The notes beneath the pieces were generated by a model. The model saw nothing but the letters and a program-made list of their open reading frames with translations. It had not been told where the DNA came from and searched no databases. The translations under genes and the position numbers were made by a program. Positions 58,901 through 64,000 of a stretch of DNA of 64,000 bases are shown here, piece after piece. Position 1 is the first letter of the stretch; the number at the start of each line of letters is the position of its first letter. The DNA comes from Colocasia esculenta. Lineage: Eukaryota > Streptophyta > Magnoliopsida > Alismatales > Araceae. The stretch covers positions 175,374,348-175,438,347 of the forward strand of contig CM024753.1 of assembly GCA_014218235.1 (NCBI GenBank), read 5' to 3'.

Positions 58901-59876
58901 GTCCATCTCCAGGATTTCATCCTAATGCCCATAGGATTTAACACATTTTGAACTTTCCCGTAGGGACTTTTCCACGGTACGGTTCCACAGCCCTCTATGG
59001 AAGCGGTGTCACACACGGCACGTTTTACACATTCCGTTTTAAACACACATGTTTCACACGATTACACATGACTTACATTTTCTCATTCATGCACATGGAT
59101 CTGTTTTCCTAAATCATGGTACTACTGTTTGACAGAGTTTAACCACTCAGTAATTTACTCTAATTAGGTTGAAAACACATAATCAAACCCTAATCATGAT
59201 AGCATGCATTAATAACTCATTTTCACATGGAAATTTCACGATATACTCTAAGGTTATCCAAATCACATGAAAATTTAACCACACACTTCTTACAGGTTCC
59301 TGACCACACATGCAATTTTTCATATTTTTTTGAACTACACAAAATTTACAGAAAAGGAAATACTCATTCATATGCTGTTAATAATTCGGTTATCATGGAA
59401 GCACAATATAAATGTTGGATTTGATAGTTTACAGACCTGTACCTAACATGCACATTATCACATAAATTTTTCCCGAATTTATCTCACATCATACAATTTA
59501 CTGTGATTTTTATAAGAATCTACACTTGCTTTCTATTTTTAGTACAGAAATTGTAATAAATCACATGATCATGAAAAAATTTCCAATTTTGCAGAGCATA
59601 GACTAACATTCATACACATGGTCTATAAAAATTATGGCATTCAGATTCCTCACGAATCATGTGAACAGTAGACTAACACAACCAAGGTCTCATCTAACAT
59701 GGATTTTTCATAATGTAACCATTCATACTATTTACAGAAATTCATAAAATCTCACAACGCATTCCACCATTCATAATACATAGCATATAACGTTTACAAT
59801 ATATCCTCATGCGAAAAACTTCGGAATTTAATCATATATAAGGAAGAACAGTTCACTGTTCTGTCCTGAAGAACTA

Positions 59877-60625
59877 AACGGCAAAGGCTGGCCGTTCAAA
59901 GGGGTTAACGGCATCATCGTCTGCCGTTAATTGGAGTTCTTAACGGCAAGGAACCTTGACGTTAAGCTCCTGTCTGTGCAGAAACACAGACTGAGCTCCA
60001 AAGATAGGGGGAATGTGGGGTTCCAGGACACGATTTAAATCTGAGAAAAATACCTATGACCTACTGGACATACACATGGACAAGGTGGATGGGTTACTTG
60101 CCTTTAGAAAAATCTCCAAAGGGGTTTAAATGGCTGTTGAAGCTCTCCTTGGGTAGTGCCAAGAAGCCTCCAAGATCCTCTTGCTCTGGGTTCTAAGATG
60201 ATGTAGCCTCCAGTCCAAGGTCGGGGAAGCCTTCCCCTATGCCCAATCTCCCTTCCAGTTGCAGTGGATCACCGGAAGAAGCCTCTGATCGCCGAATCCA
60301 AGCTCACAAAGTTCAGTTTTCCTCTCTTCTTCTCACAGCTAGGGCTTTCCCTTTGCCAAGAGCCAAGAGAGGTCTCCCAAAATGCAAGGTGAGTTGTTTT
60401 TATAAGAAAAGGCATGAGATCTCATGCAGGGTCTGATGGGAGGCTGAGAGCCATTGGGGACATCTCCCCAATCAGTGAGCTAGCTTGCCCCATAATTTTG
60501 GGGTCTGCTGCGCACAGAAAATCAGAGAAGTAGACGTCCACATCCATGGCCATTATTCAGGGGTTGGCGTCCATCGACATGGACGTTTACTCCTCATGGA
60601 CGTCCATCCATGTTGACGCCAAGTT
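59877..60625. repeat. CpG-word clusters in the LTR of the minus-strand Gypsy
   Basis: Two clusters. AACGGCA-type words occur about six times at 59877-59970, in both orientations (TTAACGGCA, TGCCGTTAA). GACGTCCA-type words (GGACGTCCATCC, GGCGTCCATCGA, TAGACGTCCAC) occur at 60532-60625. Confidence 0.65.
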
Positions 60626-60815
60626 GCACTTCGGCCAGAGCTTAAAAACATGCAGAAAACCATGCTTACACTATATATTTACATGCCATATATGTAATAT
60701 GATGTACACACTACTACAACATGTAATCAAGCAATATTTACGACTAATATATGCATGCATGCGTAAGTATACCAATATAACATCGTACATAAGTATCTAC
60801 ATACGCATACATGAT

Positions 60816-60840
60816 ATATATATATATAGATATATATATA

Positions 60841-60872
<32 letters not shown>
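60816..60872. repeat. (TA)n microsatellite
   Basis: Interrupted TA dinucleotide run inside the LTR at 57792-60930. Confidence 0.85.
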
Positions 60873-60877
<5 letters not shown>

Positions 60878-60975
60878 ACATGACTCTACACACAATAAAA
60901 TAAAATGACAAACAATTCGAGGGCCTTACACCCTCTCCCCCTTAAGGAAACTTCATCCTCGAAGTTTAAACTACA

Positions 60976-62920
60976 CTACTCGAACAAATGAGGATACTTC
61001 TTCCTCATCGCATCCTCAAGCTCCCAAGTAGCCTCCTCTCGCGAGAAGTTCCGCCATAAAACTTTTACTGATGCAATCCTCTTGTTCCGGAGATGCTGAA
61101 CCTTCCGGTCAAGAATAGTTACTAGTTGCTCCACATATGACAGATCTGGCTGTAACTCCACTGGCTCGTGACTAATCACATGAGATGGATCTCGGACATA
61201 CCTCCTGAGCATAGAAACGTGGAATACAGGATGAACACTAGCTAAAGCTGGGGGTAAAGCAAGCTCGTATGCAAAGTTGCTCAATCGTCTGAGAATCTCA
61301 TACGGGCCAATGAATCTAGGGATCAACTTACTATGCCTGCCAAACCTGACAACACCTCGAGTAGGTGATATCTTTAAGAAGACATGCTCACCCACTTCGA
61401 ACTCCAAATCCTTCCTTCTGTTGTCGGCATAGCTCTTCTGCCTATCTTGCGCCGCAACAAGCTCTTCCTAATAAGCTGGATCTTATCCGAAGTCTCCTGA
61501 ACTAACTCCGGACCGATCAACTGCCTATCTCCGGTCTCCTCCCAACATAAAGGAGATCTGCAAGGCCTTCCATACAACGCCTCAAAGGGAGCATACCAAT
61601 ACTCCGCATGAAAGCTGGTGTTGTATGCAACTCCACTAGACGTAGATGACGCTCCCAATCATCCTTCCAATCCAAAACACACGACCTCCTCAACATATCC
61701 TCGAGCGTCTGGATAGTCCTCTCAGACTGTCCATCTGTCTGGGGATGAAATGCCGAACTGAGCTTCAGCTCCGAACCTAAAGCATCCTGAGACCCTCCCA
61801 CAACCTCGAAGTAAATCTCGGATCTCGATCCGAAATGATCGACTTCGGCACACCATGCAATCTAATAATGCTACAACATACATCTAGCCAAGCTCTCTAC
61901 CGTCTGCTTTTTTCTTCATAGGCAAGAAATGCTCAGTCTTCGAGCATCTATCTACGACTACCCAAATCGAGTCTTGCCCCGTCTAGATCGAGGCCAACCC
62001 GAAACAAAATCCATAGTGACAGCTTCCCACTTCAAATTGGATCTCCATCTTCTGCATAAGACCAGATGGTCGCTGCGCTCGGCCTTCACTTGCTGGCACA
62101 CTAAACACCGGGATACATAATCTGCTACATCCTCTTCATGCCAGACCACCAAAGGACCTCTTCAAATCCTGGGACTCTTGGTGTTACCCAGATGAATGAG
62201 AATCTCGACCTATGAGCCTCTACTAATACCTGCTCACGGACATCTACAATAGGCAGAACACACACTCGGTGGGGAATCTTAATCACGCCCTCTCATCACG
62301 GAGTGAGCCTGCTTGCCCACTAACTTGGAGTCTAGGGTCGGCGTTCTGTGCTCGATCACCTCATCCAACACCGAAGACCTAAGGGATAACTGAGCCACAA
62401 AAGTCGGACATAAGGGCTAAACTCAGCAGCGAACATGCCGCATTCTCCAACATCTTCCATCTGCTGGAGCGAAGACCTCCTCCTATAAGAGCATCGCTAT
62501 GACATTCGCCCCTTTCTGGATGATATTGAAGATTGAAGTAGTCCTTGAGAAATCAATCCATTCCTCTGCGTAGGTTTAGTTCTTCTGGGAGAAGAGATAA
62601 CTCAAGCTCTTATGGCATGAACACCTCAAATATGACACATAAAGATGTACATCCAGGGCTTTACGTGCATACCCACTGCAGTTTCCTCAAAGTCAGGGAA
62701 CAAATAGATACCACTCAGGCTTCCTTCATTGGCGAGAAACACCGCCAATACCACCTTGCTTCATTAGTACCACAGCCTAACCAACCCGGATGCATCCGTA
62801 AATGGCAAAACCTTCACACCACGAAGGTAAACCACAAAGGAGCAGAAGAAGTTAGCCAATCAATAATTGAAGCTTACTCTAAATGTCTCGGACCACACAA
62901 ACTTCTCACTTCTGGTCTCT
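60976..62920 (-). pseudogene. Gypsy pol remnant (RNase H, integrase, chromodomain)
   Basis: From high to low coordinates: RNase H traces LPFTDASGL (about 62800) and FLKDYFNLQYHPER (about 62530); the integrase zinc region DVADYVSRCLVCQQVKAE (about 62130); SIWVVVDR near 61960; SDRDPRFTSRLW near 61830; FHPQTDGQSERTIQTLEDML near 61730; EALYGRPCRSPLCWEE near 61575; and EVGEHVFLKISPTRGVVRFG near 61400. The end is a chromodomain-like SVKVLWRNFSREEATWELED (about 61040), stopping at 60976. Many frameshifts and stops break it. Confidence 0.88.
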
Positions 62921-62990
62921 CAATTTCACAACGAAAGAGCAAAAGAGCAAAAGCTAAGTGGAATGAAGGTTCTTGGCTCTGGACTTTCTT

Positions 62991-63509
62991 CAGAAGAATT
63001 GAATGCTTGAATACGCGATATGTCGTCTTCTGTTCTTTGACTTGAATTTATATCTTCAATTTGAAATGTAGACGTTGAAGTGTCCGTTGTCTCTCTTTTG
63101 AGTAGTCGTTAGACTGAATGACATCTGGAGTCTTGGAAGCTTCCAGTCAATGTCTTTTGATTACTTGAGCACGCAAAGAGATAGATCTTCAGAAATATCC
63201 ATGGCTTCTATTTGTTTAACGTTGTACTATGAAGCTAGTTCAGAGGTCTGCACAAATGTCAAACTCAAATAGCAGACAGCTAAGCTGTCTCTGATGTCAG
63301 TCAACGTTAGTAGCAATAGACATGAAAATAGTAATGCCAAATAGCTTAAGTCTAAAGGACGTTATCAGAGTAGGCACGATAAAGGATGATATGGTCTGCA
63401 TGCATGCAGAGATATGTTCAGATCTCATAAATGCAAAAGCGTCAGAGAGATGTCTACGTGGACTTTGACTAGTCAACGCTTTTAAGATGAATAAGATATC
63501 AAGATATGA
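62991..63509. other. Intergenic or LTR DNA, no gene recognised
   Basis: Non-coding sequence between the Gypsy pol remnant and the terminal array. TCGTTAGACTGAATGACATC and similar text near 63105 may be the flank of the element that carries the array. No boundary could be placed. Confidence 0.4.
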
Positions 63510-64000
63510 AATCGATGACTATATGACTTATGAAATCGTTATGAGTCATAGCAAATCGTTATGTGACAGAAGATATATCATGAACACTTAATGAATCGTT
63601 GCACAAAGCAAATTGATGTGTTTCTGAAGAAATCGATGTGAAATACTTAACAAATCATTATACAAAGCAAGTCGTTGTGAATTCTAAAGAAATCGTTATG
63701 AATACTTATCAAGTCGTTATGAACTCTAAAGAAATCGTTATGGTAACTTATGAAGTCGTTACAATAAGCAAGTCGTTGCGAGTTCTAAAGAATCGTTACG
63801 GTAATATGAAATCGTTACACAAGCAAGTCGTTGCGCTTTCTAAAGAAGTCGTTACGTAACTTATGAAACGTTACAACAAGCAAGTCGTTGCGCTTCTAAA
63901 GAAATCGTTGCGGTAACTTATAGAGTCGTTATGACAAGCAAGTCGTTACGAGTTCTAAGAAATCGTTACGGTAACTTATAGAGTCGTTGTGACGAGCAAG
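63510..64000. repeat. Short-period AATCGTT array, about 59-bp higher-order unit
   Basis: The words AAATCGTTA, AAGTCGTTG and GAGTCGTTA recur about every 18-20 bp. From about 63655 on, three such words make a unit of roughly 58-60 bp (AGCAAGTCGTTACGAGTTCT, AAGAAATCGTTACGGTAACT, TATAGAGTCGTTGTGACG). The array runs off the window end. Indels between units make it non-coding. Confidence 0.88.

Larger units (their letters stand above)
57792..62990 (-). mobile_element. Gypsy chromovirus, minus strand, 5'-truncated
   Basis: The 3' LTR is 57792-60930 (plus strand TGCGACGACCC... to ...GGGCCTTACA). On the minus strand it is preceded by the polypurine tract AAGGGGGAGAGGG. It follows AACAA (57787-57791), a likely target duplication whose partner is not in the window. 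pol is read on the minus strand from about 62990 down to 60976. RT, gag and the 5' LTR are missing or beyond recognition. It truncated LTR B of the gag-only element. Confidence 0.85.

Noticed and set aside
62545..63045. Plus-strand 166-codon open frame
   Set aside because: It is antisense to the decayed RNase H of the minus-strand Gypsy (FLKDYFNLQYHPER reads on the other strand). It has no family motif of its own.
1..64000. tRNA or functional rRNA genes
   Set aside because: None was seen. The only 5S-like sequence is the decayed domain in the Cassandra LTRs, which lacks an intact promoter.

Overview
This 64 kb window is nuclear DNA from a flowering plant with a large, repeat-filled genome. 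Spliced genes, plant transposon families (Copia, Gypsy, CACTA, MULE, Helitron, Cassandra) and AT-rich intergenic DNA all point that way. A very GC-rich first exon in the one complete gene hints at a monocot, but this is only an inference. No bacterial, organellar or viral gene was seen.

Two host genes can be supported. The first, at 12731-13835 on the minus strand, is a complete three-exon methylesterase-type alpha/beta hydrolase (263 aa, full catalytic triad). The second runs from 36738 down to 26680 on the minus strand. It encodes a secreted or ER protein that I cannot name with certainty. Its last intron is about 8.7 kb long because transposons have piled into it.

Nearly everything else is nested mobile DNA. 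(i) 1-1715 is the end of a long Gypsy-type LTR. (ii) 2853-10531 is a decayed Copia element, split by a 3.6 kb CACTA transposon (5652-9227) that carries an intron-containing fragment of a cytosolic GAPDH gene. (iii) 15392-18751 is a small inverted-repeat element split by a 3.15 kb solo LTR. (iv) 19143-21551 is a probable inverted-repeat element holding a second CACTA element (19245-20378) and a CpG-rich word block. (v) 22047-22743 is a Cassandra-like TRIM with a decayed 5S rRNA domain. (vi) 23400-25596 is an LTR region with a 37-bp tandem array. (vii) Inside the host intron, 30093-35569 is a Pack-MULE with a class V chitinase fragment, itself split by an LTR element (31049-35238). (viii) 38070-38849 is a small Helitron. 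(ix) From 39009 to the end is a deep nest: a Gypsy pol fragment is cut by a gag-only Gypsy derivative (LTRs from 40072 and 45000), which is cut by a full Gypsy chromovirus (46124-57389), whose 3' LTR is cut by a solo LTR (55447-55921). Another minus-strand Gypsy starts at 57792, and a second array related to the 37-bp one runs off the right edge.

The most unusual features are two independent captures of host genes by DNA transposons, clusters of palindromic GTCGAC-type words just upstream of the TATA box in several unrelated LTRs, the pair of related short-period arrays on opposite strands, and a Helitron with a 24-bp perfect palindrome around a G-box. All calls come from reading the sequence by eye. 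No alignment or database search was run.
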